64,000 bases of DNA. It comes from Hofstenia miamia (lineage: Eukaryota > Xenacoelomorpha > Acoela > Hofsteniidae). The stretch lies in assembly GCA_900660155.1 (NCBI GenBank), contig CABFPE010000212.1, positions 875,771-939,770 of the forward strand, written 5' to 3'. The notes beneath the pieces are model-generated. The model was not told the origin of the DNA. It was given only the letters and a program-made list of their open reading frames with translations, and did no database searches. The translations under genes were made by a program, and so were the position numbers. Each line of letters opens with the position of its first letter. The first letter of the stretch is position 1. This document shows positions 44,041-55,800 of this stretch, piece after piece.

Positions 44041-44691
44041 TTAAGCATAAAAGAATTCAAACAATGATCGCCAGTAATTAAAAAAAGCTGCTCGAAAAAT
44101 TGGCCCACTCAAAAAGTAAAGAACAAAATTGACTGATGAATTTATTATTGCAGAAATATAAGCTGTTTTGGCACTCAGCAGCACTAATGCTTCGTCCTGA
44201 ACTGTTAGACGGCTGTAGTTATAGTAGAAGACAGAAAGTCCTACTGTAGTAGTCATTAAAACACAGAAAACTACACAATTCGTCAATAGCATAATTGTCA
44301 AGCGCTGTTCTGCTTGATTTTCTTTTTTTGCTATTTTGTCTTTGCTTATATTTTTTAGGGAATAAATAAAGAATATGTTAGCAAAAAATACCACAGTGAA
44401 TGGAATAAAAAATGCAATTGCGCTTAAATAAACTTGTGTATACCAAAATGTGAAGGTCGGACTTGCATTGATGATACAGCTCGAGTCAACTTTATCAAAT
44501 TTTATTAGATTGAGGAATGCCATTAAAAAACAGCAAAACAATGTGAATGCACTTATTTTATAAGCAAGAATGGGGTTGCTGTGAGTCTTGTACCAAATGG
44601 GTGCTTTGATTGCTACCATCCTGTCAACAGCAAGAAACATTAGGTGATAAGTCGCTGCTAAGCGTGTAAACCAATTGTTGAAAAAACTTAT
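44041..44691 (-). CDS. Orphan GPCR, paralogue C, exon 2 (TM3-TM7)
   Basis: On the minus strand, the exon follows a TTTTTTTAG acceptor (AG at 44693-44692) in phase 0 and begins ISFFNNWFTR, matching A and B. It encodes 216 residues: TM3 end LAVDRMVAI, loop APIWYKTHSN, TM4, loop 2 Cys in DSSCIINASPTF, TM5 with AFFIPFTVV, third loop NISKDKIAKKENQAEQR, TM6 TNCVVFCVLMTTT (no CWxP), TM7 NSSVNFVLYFLSGPIFRAAF, and a short tail ending FFYA. The family's NFxxY signature is present. The frame is intact. The gene converges on GPCR-B, with about 17 kb of transposon-rich DNA between their 3' ends. Joined to exon 1 it gives 309 residues. Confidence 0.88.
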   Translation of the reverse strand: MSFFNNWFTRLAATYHLMFLAVDRMVAIKAPIWYKTHSNPILAYKISAFTLFCCFLMAFLNLIKFDKVDSSCIINASPTFTFWYTQVYLSAIAFFIPFTVVFFANIFFIYSLKNISKDKIAKKENQAEQRLTIMLLTNCVVFCVLMTTTVGLSVFYYNYSRLTVQDEALVLLSAKTAYISAIINSSVNFVLYFLSGPIFRAAFFNYWRSLFEFFYA

Positions 44692-44979
44692 CTAAAAAAA
44701 GATTTTAACATTTGGTTTTATTTAATGCGTTATAAGCATAGGCGCTAAGACCGAACAGGTAAGTATTTACGACTTGTATAAATAATATAATATCTTTTAG
44801 TTGTTATGCCCACTGAGTATTAGTTACACTTGGCCGGCTAAATAAAATCCGCTCATAAAATTAATGCCTCTAAAACATCAATTAACCCGCCCAAAATACC
44901 ACCGAGTGGAACTAAGGCCTAAGGCTGTGGTACACTATAAAACCTCTGATCAAACAATTAATTTTAATTGGTTGACAAA

Positions 44980-46904
44980 AATGTTGTGGTGCCACATTAT
45001 CAAGCATTCGTCAAACAACCCATCAGAAAAATGCTAAGTATCTTCTGAAATTTCTGCCTTATTGTTAGTATACCAATTGATGGTATTGAAAGCAACTCTA
45101 GCGCAATATTGGCAATAGGCGACTAGAAAATCTAGACACTCCAGTAAGTTATAACATTGTCAGGTCGAACACCACCTTTTGGTTTATAAAAGTCTAATGC
45201 GACAGAAAAACAGTTTTCATTGTTAAATTGGACTACCACATTTTCATTCTTCAAAAGTATTTTTGGTCATTTTGATGGTAAACATGATTTTTATGCTGAA
45301 ACAACTGATTCTCATTATGTCTACTGAGCAGAAATGCAAGAATGCTCATCCAAGGCAAGAAGTGTAATCTGCTGACAAACAATGTCATTAGACATAAATA
45401 CTAAACTACTCACGCTGACAGAGCCACAACATGACAGTTTTGCTGAAAGATCCAAAAGCATTGCAGCTATATGGAACTCAGAATCTAACAAGAAAGCAAA
45501 TTTCTTTTAAAATGAAGCTAATAATTGCAATTTAAAACTTTTTCCCATAATGGTGAGATCCATGTATGAGTCTTGTCACCTTCAATAAACAAGGCAGCTT
45601 TGAGAACGGCAACCAACATGTTGATTAGCTCAATCTAGAACTCAGTGCAGTTGCTTAAAAGACAGATTTGGAAGATATGCCAGATCTACAGAAACTGCAG
45701 CAAAATCAATGCTTTTGTCTTTATCAATGACACTGTCCTCACTATCATTGACATCCGCAAAGCCTGGAAGAGTCAGGAACTGCGTAAAACCTATGGGTGC
45801 TAGGTATTGCTATAAGCTGAGATAATTTCAATTAAATGAATTATTCTCTAAATTAAAGTTGATTTTGAATATTGAAATTTCTAAGAGTGCTTTTATGCTT
45901 TTGTATTGGAAAAGGAGAGTTTTGCTAAAAATATAACCGAGGAACTGTTTAGATTATGCAATGTTGTATAAAGTAATTTCATTCCTTAGAGGTGTCAAAA
46001 TTTGGACATCATTTATCAAACCTGACCTGATCATTTAACCCTCAAATGCATAAACTTTTAGGAAAACAATTCTTCATAATCTGAGATCCAAGACAAACAT
46101 TATATATAATGACTTAAATTTAGCAAATAAGTTGTTCAAAACATGTATATTTGATTATGACGTAAGCAACAAGCTAAATTCATCTTGGTCCATTGCATAT
46201 ACGCAATACTTCTCTAGTCGAGTAATCCGCATATAAGTATTTTGACCACACCTACATTGAATAATGAACTTATCAAAGAAATTGGGAAGTGGTGTAAACT
46301 TGATATTTGCCTTTTGATTCCTGCATGTATCAATGTCCTTAAAACATAAGCATTGTCTTATGCCTTGAAATTGATTGATTGACATCATTGTTCTGAAAAC
46401 AGGGTGAGACAACAAATGTTCTTTCCACATTTCACAGAAATGTTGGTTGTCGCCTTTGGATACATTCGCAGTGACTAGAATACGAAACCAATCTTTCATA
46501 TCTGCCTTATTAAGAGATGTCCATCTATGATCATTTTTATTTCTATACTTATTGCTCGAAGAGATAACACTAGAAATGATATCAGCGTCAGAAATATGTC
46601 AAGAATATATTTATTTATCTCAACACTTGTTGATGCGGGCTTGTTGCATTAAATATATTTGCCTGTCTAGTTCTCTGTGTTGGTGGTGATGTTAAAGACC
46701 ATACTCTTCCTGATCGATAAGCGTAATCTTGTGCAACCAAAATAGCAGGTCCTTGATGAGATGTGCTTGTAGAAAGTTTTGATTACGCATGTTGTCATCC
46801 ATTTTTGCAGTTGAACTGTTGCTCGTACTTTGATCATCAATGTCTTCTATATTTTTTTCATTTTCAAGTTCTCTATTATCATCATCATCACTGTGCAAGT
46901 TCAT
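44980..46904 (-). pseudogene. piggyBac-type transposase relic in the GPCR-C intron
   Basis: The minus strand starts at 46904 with an acidic N-terminus (MNLHSDDDDNRELENEKN). The clearest block is at 46499-46155: WKEHLLSHPVFRTMMSINQF, IRQCLCFKDID and LPNFFDKFIIQC, matching the first half of the DDE_Tnp_1_7 (piggyBac) domain ('IRxxMSxxRFxxIxRxLHFxD'). Sequence down to about 44980 has scattered minus-strand similarity to later parts of the family but is too broken for certain alignment. It lies wholly inside the 3.3-kb intron, on the same strand as the gene. No TTAA-flanked ends were established. Confidence 0.6.
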
Positions 46905-47952
46905 TTCTGCATCCTTTCCTTTGGTTTCAGAATCACTACTTTCGTAATCTAATCAAAAATAATCTCTTTAATCAACAACTGAAACAGTTCATTGACTTCT
47001 GCAACAGTGTGACGCATTGGATGTGGTCCCATGGTACCCATGAACTTATTAAAATGAAGTTTGCCATGCATTCCATCTATCCATAAGGTCTCCATTCTAC
47101 AAACGTATGTACATGTACAACACCCAGCTTGAGGAATACTTGAAATATCAGTGTTATATTATCACACTTATTATCACACTATCGTTATATGCAGCAAAAT
47201 TTAAGCGACGTGCCGAGGAATCACGCTATGCATCAAGGAGTTAAAAAAGTTTCAAATAATGAAACCGAAATTGTTAGACCTGACACAGCCCAGACCAACT
47301 ACAAATTAATAATGAAATAAAATTCAAAGACATTAAAAAACATAGACCCACCCCATTTTCATATTGTTAAATTCCCCACCTTACTCATAACCTGTTCAGG
47401 TAATAGAGAAGGAAACAACTACTTGAAGCATTACACAGCAGGCGGATTTAATGTTGGTCTTTATTTGATGTTTTGGAAATGGTAGGCACATGCTTACCAA
47501 TTATTGAAAACCATGTAAGCGTGAAACTTTTTGTTTTCTACGAAATTGAAAAATTGTATAGAAAATGTGCTCATATCAATCATTTCCGCGGTAGTTGTAC
47601 ATAATACCACTTCGATGTGGACCATTGAAAAGCAATTCATGAATACCAGCATTTGGTGACTTTTCACATATTTGGCACAACTGTTTACCTTTTCACTTGC
47701 TAATTACTTCAACTGTAATCTGTGTTATTGTTAAATAATTAGGTTGTTTGACAAATGTTTGACGGAAAATATCTAAATTATTTTTATCTTAATTTGTCTA
47801 ATAGGAGTTTTAATTGTTTTTCTGATGGCGTGCTCGACGAGGAGGGGAGTGATACATTTCAAAAATAGTTGCACACATTTGATACTGTGTGACCCCCTTT
47901 AGGAATAGTGTAGAAATCCATTTAAATGTTCATCGCTTAATTTTCTAATACA

Positions 47953-47978
47953 ATATATATATATATATATATATATAT
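47953..47978. repeat. (AT)n microsatellite just inside the GPCR-C intron
   Basis: About 13 AT units beginning only a few bases after the 5' splice site of the intron (donor at 47983-47982). Confidence 0.9.
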
Positions 47979-47983
47979 TGAAC

Positions 47984-48262
47984 CTTGCAGAAACTGCTGT
48001 TAACATTCATTAGATAGACGTTAAAATAGCTGCCACCAAGTTCTATAAACCCATCATGAAAAATAGACGCACTGTCCCAAATAGCTTGACAACGAATAAG
48101 AATGACCGATGAGTTTTGAATTTTCATAACCCCTGCGGTGCTGTAGCATAAAACGTTAAGTATTATCCCAATGAGACTTAAAACTAATCCAACCACATCC
48201 ATGTGTTTTGCTACAATATATGCTATTTCTTTCTCCAATTCAGGAATGGTTCGATTTAGCAT
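47984..48262 (-). CDS. Orphan GPCR, paralogue C, exon 1 (N-terminus to start of TM3)
   Basis: Minus-strand exon of exactly 93 codons, the same as in paralogue B. It starts MLNRT (N-glycosylation sequon at Asn3). TM1 is VVGLVLSLIGIILNVLCYS with the conserved Asn. The linker MKIQNSSV is identical to B. TM2 has QAIWDSASIFHDGFIELG with the conserved Asp. The exon ends SSFCK, with the TM3 disulphide Cys. The donor is AAG|GTTCAA, a weak match to consensus, followed at once by an (AT)n tract. The ATG is preceded by AAATTTAGAG, comparable with the TTTAGAA before the ATG of B. Together with 44691-44041 it encodes a 309-residue receptor. Confidence 0.85.
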
Positions 48263-48266
48263 CTCT

Positions 48267-49163
48267 AAATTTAAAGGTTTACAAACTAGAATATTATATA
48301 AGCGTATCGCATAAAAATGTCTTTGTTAAAATATCTTAATTAATATCTTCAAAATTATAATTCCTTTTCAGGAAGTTCAACCAGAGTCGTGTCGTATTTC
48401 TCAAGTATTATGTCTTATCTGATCACTTTTAAACAAGTTTTTGTAAACTTTTTATTGTAATAAGCACTCGTAGATTATGTAAGCACAGAAATTTGCATAT
48501 AAGATAATGGAAAATTTTAAAAAAGCATCAGCAAGCATCTCGTTTCATTAATTTTAAAAATTCATAATGTTTGATAGACACCACATAGATTGTAAGTATT
48601 ATTAAAAACAAAGCAAACATGAACTATCTTTGTTTTCTAAAATAAGGTTCTAAAAATGATTTTAAAAAATTGCATTTTTACTTTTTAGAGGGTGATCTCT
48701 TCTTTCCAACTGATGTTAATTGAAATCTTCTGTCGCTTACAAAAAAAAACATAGAAAAGTTTGTACAAAAAAACATAGAAACATTTGTCCGAGACTCGAC
48801 TTGTGGTCAAATTTAAAAAAATTCAACATTCAAAGCAGAAATTTTGCTTAAAAACTATACCATAGAATTCAGGATTTTATCATTGTTCATATTTGAGCAA
48901 TTCTGTAAGTAATATAATAGACACAAAAATGCCTATCGTAAATAAATCGATTTTCAGCAAAAAATTTAATTCAATATTCAGTAAGAAACTTTGGGATTTT
49001 TGCTTTTAAAAGTTTTGAACATAGAAATGTTGCTTACAAACTATAACATAAAATTCAGGATTTTACCATTGTTCATGTTTGACACCTCTAAACACAAAGC
49101 CAAAGCAATATATATTTAATATTATTGAATAATGGAAACATTTCATCCCCTAAATATGCATAA

Positions 49164-49165
<2 letters not shown>
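48267..49165. other. Upstream of GPCR-C, nothing recognised
   Basis: Should hold the promoter of GPCR-C. A degenerate ~150-base unit appears to recur: ACTATACCATAGAATTCAGG at 48856 and ACTATAACATAAAATTCAGG at 49037, each followed by ATTTTAYCATTGTTCAT. No core promoter could be defended. Confidence 0.4.
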
Positions 49166-49207
<42 letters not shown>

Positions 49208-51273
49208 CTATTTGTTCAACGAAATAAGAAAGATTTAGAACAAAGAGCGAGCAAAGAGGTTGCTTATTTCAGGGAAAAAATAGCGAAATTCGGAAATTTG
49301 TACAATGTTAATCTATAATGCTGAAAGGTTGCTATGTTTATGCTTAGCAGTGTACTTAAAAAAATTTACCACATTTTTGGCAAATTTTCAAGACATTTGA
49401 AAAAATCGTAAAAAATTCGACCTACACATATATCTCGCTATTTGTTCTATCCCAACATAAGATAATAATCATGAAATAAATATAATGATAACTTAACTAT
49501 GTTAGCTCCATAGCATGTGAATTAGATTTTTCCATTATATCTTGAATGCCTATACTCAGAATTTTCAGAAATTTTGATGCTAAAAACTTCTGCTAATCCC
49601 ATTACTTAGCTAGTCTTTATGTAAATTTGCTCATGCAAGTAATGAAATTGAGGTGATAACAATACTAACATTATAAATTTATGTTGAAGCAATTAAGGTC
49701 TTTACATAGTTGACATATTTTTCAAAATTTTTTTTATAAAAAGTTTCAGAAGAGTTTTCCTAAAATAAATGGACACATCAATATTTTTAACTATATGTAT
49801 TTTTTAAATATTGCGTATATATTACGAGTATTTTTCATTGCTTAGTTTTAGTTTTAGTGAAAAAATGAATTTAATATCTAGATTAAATAAAGAAGCGTGC
49901 GTAAACACATATTTACCATAAATTGTGCGCTTTGTAGGTAACTAGGATATCATTCCTTTCATTTTTAGGCTGGTTTTACAAAGTATTTAATGCAAGAAAC
50001 ACTGATTTCAATTTCGTTGTCACTGACAATGTATTACAGAGAGAGGCGATTGATAAAATCAATAATTATGATCAGACAAATTACATTACCATAAATCATG
50101 CATTCAAAATGTTCAATAGTGTGAATAATTCGGTTTTAGCGCCAATGTGCTGAAAAGACTTTGCCTACAAGGCTGAATTACGATTGATTCAAACTATATA
50201 GGCCATTGATTTCAAATACATGTTTTGAATATAGTCTATGGTATTTAAACTAGGAAGTAGTTTTATTTGTAGTAAAACAGTGTTCTTTTAACACGAATAT
50301 TTTCAAACTATCAAAGTATTACTGTGTTAGTATGCATCGCATTAATAATACATTGTATTTTAAACATCGGATTAAATTGCTCAATGATATTCACATATAT
50401 ATTACTAAATTTAATATTTATTGTAAATTTGCAATTTTCATTAATACATTAAATTCTCTTTAATTCTTTTTATTTGTTAAACAATGGTTTTGCTTTATTT
50501 TAAGGCAGTGAACGAGCTCTTACGAAAAGTAAAAAAAAATTCTTTGACTTACTTTACATAAATGGAGGACTCTGAGTTATAACCGAAAATATAGAAATGA
50601 AGCGACCAAATAAGTCTAGTCCATGCCTGCAATTTGTGTGCAATGTGTCAAGATTCTTTCCAAATTTGTATTAATATACATACTTTCTCATATTTTGATA
50701 TTTTATAACATGAATTATTTCATTAATTGAAATGATTCTATATCAATAAATAATAAATGAAATTTAGTTATGAAGATGTGTAATTGATACCAAATTTTTT
50801 TCATTTCAATATCGTTTCAATTATATGTTTCAATTTATTTTTTTATAAAGCCTTTCTTGTAATGATTTTAACTAGGACAAGCTAGGGCCGAGCTTGGGTT
50901 ATGTTGTATTGAGTCAGCGACTGAAATCACTCCATCCAAACATTCTGGTACGACTAAGAAGAGGATTAAAACAACGTTTACTCATTTGATGTTTTTCGCA
51001 TAGGCTAAACTATGTTATTTAAAAGTAGCAATGTTTTAAGGCTATATTAGCGTATCACATAAAATCATTCACACTCAATTAGTGAATAAATTTATAAAAA
51101 GTCCATTTTTGGGAGTAAATTTTTCTTTAGGAAAATTTACAAAGGGCGAGATATATGTGCAAGAGTTACAAAAAGCGAGATATATATGAAATTGCAACAA
51201 AAAGCGAGATATTTATATAAGATTGAACAAATAGTGAGATATATATGTTGAGGATTAAACAAAGAGCCAGATA

Positions 51274-51310
<37 letters not shown>
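49166..51310. repeat. Region bounded by (AT)n runs and inverted GCGAGATATATATG repeats
   Basis: (AT)n runs lie at 49166-49205 and 51277-51310. Next to the left run, ATATATCTCGCTATTTGTTC occurs at 49428-49447 (with a shorter copy at 49200-49217). Next to the right run, five copies of an ACAAAAAGCGAGATATATAT-like unit in the opposite orientation start at 51139, 51168, 51197, 51227 and 51259 (spacing 29-32 bases). The two arrays are thus inverted relative to each other across about 1.7 kb of AT-rich, non-coding DNA. This could be a non-autonomous transposon with subterminal repeats. Confidence 0.5.
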
Positions 51311-51314
<4 letters not shown>

Positions 51315-52144
51315 AACATTCATACCGTATTTTTATAATGATATTGTGATTTATATATTTTATATATTTTAACTTTTGATACTAAATAAATTTATGCTAT
51401 CCAAAAAAGCTGGTGCAAAAATGTTCATGTCTGATTCCAAAAAGATATAATTTATGTATTTACTATTTCTAAAAGATGTGTGTCAATAAATAAGTGATAC
51501 ATTCGATGAAGATAAAAAACTTCAGCATAACTTGCACGGAGTTATGAAATGTATTTTCTAATAATATTTCCAGTACAGTTGCGAATTGAAATTTACGATG
51601 TTTTCAAAAGCAACGGTTTACATAATGTATGTCTTACATTTTAGTTTAATCTAGAACATAGAAATTGCATAATTTAGGTAAGGCTCCAAAATATGCAAAA
51701 CATTAATCGTTTCGATAAAACCGCGAAATATTAATCTTAACAATATATATTAATAGGAAAAACAAATACTGTCAGGAAAGTCGACGAGTGGCTAAATGTT
51801 GATTTCATTGAATATTTATACAAAAATTGTTCCAGTGATTACATTACTATTTTGATTGGATGAATTAATCGAACCAATTGCTATCGACTTTGCGTTCGTA
51901 TTCAATCACTTGAGAATAAAAAGGTTTCTAAAAATTGAAAAAATACAATTCCAGAGTATATTCATATAATTGGCCAAAATCATGTATGCTGACAATGACA
52001 CTTACAGAATGCATGCTATTTATGTATATGTACAATACATGGGCTTTGCTATTTCGGATGTTACGATTAGACCAATGTTCGAAAAACGAACATTCTTTTA
52101 TTGGTGTACAAAAAAAACATTCGAGAAAATTCTTCTGTCTTCTG

Positions 52145-52188
<44 letters not shown>

Positions 52189-52464
52189 ACATATATGTTG
52201 TCATTATTTATTCTCAACGTTTCTCAACCAACAAAATTTTCTTTCGACGCTTGGTGAGTTTTTTACTCCTATTTTTTGGTTTATTATAAAAATGAAAGAA
52301 TATTTAAGATTTTGTAAAATAATATATAGGATACTAAAGTGAAACGTAATAAAGAAATTATTACGCTTGTTGCTAAATTTGGACATATTAGAAATAAATA
52401 GTTAAAAATGTTCGAAAATTCTAACATTGGTCTAAAGCCATATAAAATCATATTTTGATTTTAG
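51311..52464. other. Intergenic; (AT)n at 52151-52184
   Basis: No gene recognised. Open frames of 83 and 95 codons running into the AT run at 52151-52184 have no domain and end in Ile-Tyr repeats. Confidence 0.4.
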
Positions 52465-52677
52465 GAATATAATATGTACACGGGAGGAGTTGACAGTTGT
52501 GATCGCTTTCTCAGTAACTATCAGCTTCACATTCAAGGCAAGAAATGGTGGGTTGTGTTCTTTACCCATTCTCTCAACATTTGTGCAATCGCATCTTGGA
52601 GATTGTACCTGAAAACATCACGGGAGGAAATTTCTCAGCTGGAATTTTTGCGATATGTCACAAGATCAATTCTCTAG
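52465..52677 (+). pseudogene. piggyBac transposase C-terminal fragment
   Basis: The plus strand reads EYNMYTGGVDSCDRFLSNY, then IQGKKWWVVFFTHSLN, ASWRLY and ISQLEFLRYV, then a stop at 52675-52677. This is the conserved end of the piggyBac DDE domain ('YNxxMGGVDxxDxxxxxY...KKWWxxxFxxxLxxAxxNAWxLY...LEFRR'), including the third catalytic Asp of GGVD. The reading frame is clean, and TTTGATTTTAG directly precedes it, so it may once have been a terminal exon. No upstream transposase sequence was found, nor the Cys-rich tail that usually follows. Distinct in sequence from the relic at 44980-46904. Confidence 0.7.
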
Positions 52678-52739
52678 GCTTAATCATCTATCTGCTCCTA
52701 CTTCATCTCCTGTGACTGTTTTCGTTGCCGAAAAAATTG

Positions 52740-52775
52740 ATTTTTATTGTTTGCGTTTGTTGGCCTAATAAAGTC

Positions 52776-52827
<52 letters not shown>

Positions 52828-52828
52828 G
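52740..52828 (+). repeat. Probable LINE 3' tail with (ATT)n
   Basis: TTTGTTGGCCTAATAAAGTC followed by about 16 ATT units (52778-52828). A short conserved 3' end with a poly(A)-like signal running into (ATT)n is typical of L2/CR1-type LINE ends. The LINE body is not recognisable upstream, where the piggyBac fragment sits. Confidence 0.5.
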
Positions 52829-55800
52829 AAGGAAAGATAATATTATGGGATGACTGGCAATGACAAAAACTTTCTTTAAATTGAAAATGAATATTCGTAT
52901 GCGGGAGACTTTGTTTTCGATTAGAGAGCCATTGGTGCACAACTTCATAAAACGCATGAGTTGTAGAACGCTGATGTACTTCAAATTTCTTTGGGATTTA
53001 ACAAAGCCAGTAATATGAATGGCTATCTATTTAATAAATTTATATATCAAATAAATAAGAAGCTTCATTTAGAGAAGAGTTTATCAATAGACAAATAGGA
53101 TAAGCTAGTTGATAACATAAACTTCGTAGAATCCAATTTGACAGTACATGAGGCTTATGGTCATGACCTGAAATTTTCGCAAAGGGATTTTTTAAAAATA
53201 AGAAATACTTTCATTTCATCAAATATTATTCGAAAATGGGTCTCACTTCTTCGTTGGGAAGAAGTTTGTTGGAAGTGACTAACAGATTCAGTTAACTTTG
53301 AATTATTTCAACAGATATACCACTCATTCTCTTAATACATGGCCATGACTATGAAGGTCTAATGGGCTTAAGTTCTTCAACATGATACTCGCAAAATCTT
53401 TTTTCGTGAAACTTTAGATATCCTATTAATATAGTTGCGTAGTCTCTTAAATTTAGTTAAATAACCTTGGGAGTGAGCAAGCATTATTAAAGATTGTTTG
53501 ATTTGATGTGAAAATTTTATCTAGTTTTTTGCCAAGTTGAAAAGGAAATTTAACTATCTGGTGTATCTTCAATTCTGTGATCCGAAAGTTAGTATTTAGA
53601 GCATTAAGGTTCCCAGCAATAATCAACCTCGAATGATCTAGCCAAAGTTTTGTACCCGACCCGACTTCCTAGATTTGATCAGACTTGCTCATTTAGGCGC
53701 GTACAAGGAATTACTCATTCTTTGATATGTTTAAAACCAATTGAAACATTAAATTTAACAAGATGAATTAATAAATTGTTAGAATAGACCGTCCCTTGAT
53801 CATTTATAAAACTAGCTTGCACTCCAAACAGATACAATGACCAAATACATGTATTTGCGGAGCAAGCTAAAAGCTGAAAAATATGTTTTTCTAGTGCAAG
53901 CTACAATTCAAGACAGCTTAGATGAATTTCAATGGAAACTAAATTTTAAAACGGCAACATGTCCCCAAAACAAACAAAACTATGTGTTTTCATGAATAAA
54001 TATCTAGCAAGTAGTGTGAAAATGAAATACTTTCATATGTATTAGTAGTCATGCGACAAAACAGTTGTATGTAGCACACCGTTCAATTGCTCAATGTAGC
54101 GAAAACCTATACGTGAAATCATTATTGAATGACACTACATGACTCAATTAAAGAAATAAACCTCGACCCAACCCGACCCGCCGTTCAAGTCGACCCGTTT
54201 CCATCCTGGATCTAGCCGCTAAGGGCAGGCAAGCTGTGACATATTTATTCTTGCTAATATCCCAATGCGGGTGATATATTTTTATTCTTCAATACATTTA
54301 TATATATGCTTTTTCAAACGTGTTTGCGGATATTTTAGTTGGGTCATATGTGGTTAACATTTTGACACTTCTTTGGATTGGGTTAATCGCATCTAAATCT
54401 CAATAGAACTTGGTTTATGTTGGATCAAAGTTCATTAGTTGAATTTTGAATTGAGTCAAAATATCTTGACCCACTTAAACCGTTCTACGTCGTAACTTCT
54501 AAAATTATAAATTTCATGATATTTAATATAAAATATATTCAAAGAATTGTGTTCAATCGACATAAATTCTTTCATATATAGCATGTGGTTTACAAACAAA
54601 ATTTGAAAAATTTCCCACTTTTGGGTAGTATTTTGTAAATATTTGCATGGAAAAATACCTTTTTCTGCTCTTTTTCGAGGAAGACCTGGTCTTCTTTAAC
54701 ATCATAGAGTCACTCATCCATTGACGCATGTAGTCATACCTGTATTTGATACAGGTATTAATACAATTACTTCTACTATTACCATACGTAACAACCTTGA
54801 AAATCCTGAAGCTAAATCTACATGTATTATCTTATCTGAATAGCTGGCATTAACGTTTTTAATCCACAATCACAAATTATCTCCCAATGTAGAATTGACC
54901 ATGTTAAAACAAAATCACGTGGTAATCTTTGGAACTTGCTACCATACTAATAGTTTGTTCCTGTTCATTATTTCTTCTATACAGCTTCTGGCAAATTGTT
55001 CTCCTTTGATAAATACATAAATAAAACAATAGATGCAATTTACCTTTATTCAAATATGATCAAAGTAAAATGTTGTGATATATAAAGTTATATGATGATT
55101 TTTGCACGGTCTTTTGTATCCAAAGCAAAGAGAGTAATATCTCGGTCATTTTTTTGCAAAGTTCCAACAATTTGTCAAAAAAATAATTTACAAGATTGCA
55201 TGAAGTAAACCAAATGTCCATAGCAATCTTATAAACTTGATTTAGATATAGGCTTGCTTGTTTCAATTGGACTGCCTAGGGAATAGTAAATTCTGCATTT
55301 TCTGCACCAATCAGTATAGCGTCTACCATTTATAGTAATTGGTTATGTTCAAAACTATATTATACATCATCATACCAAATACTTTTCATGATGCCTATTT
55401 TCAAACCATATTGTTCAGGGTGGTTACGGGTCAACGCGTCCCGACAGTTATATCAAAAATTTGACGAGTGGAGTTGCGCAGCATTCTTACACTAATAAAT
55501 ATTAAATATACTTGTATTTTGTATTGATTTTGTTTGGTTTTCATTGATGTTTTTTTGTTAAAACATTTTTGTACTAGCAATCTGTCTTTGATTGACTTGA
55601 CGGATCAATGTTAGACAGGCCAGGTCGGGTCACAGATTAAAAATTGAATAAACATCTCTGTAAACATGGACGCGTATTTCATGCTCAACATTAGAGTTCA
55701 AAAGTCCTAATCCAGGTGAACTACAATAATCAAAATGTCTTCATTTCTTGAATTTTGAATCATGATTGGAGTAAACCTCATCACCAACTTCTTCAAATAT

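Noticed and set aside
46692..47086. Plus-strand His/Cys-rich frame of 107 codons at 46763-47086
   Set aside because: Antisense to the acidic Asp/Glu-rich N-terminus of the piggyBac relic; composition explains it.
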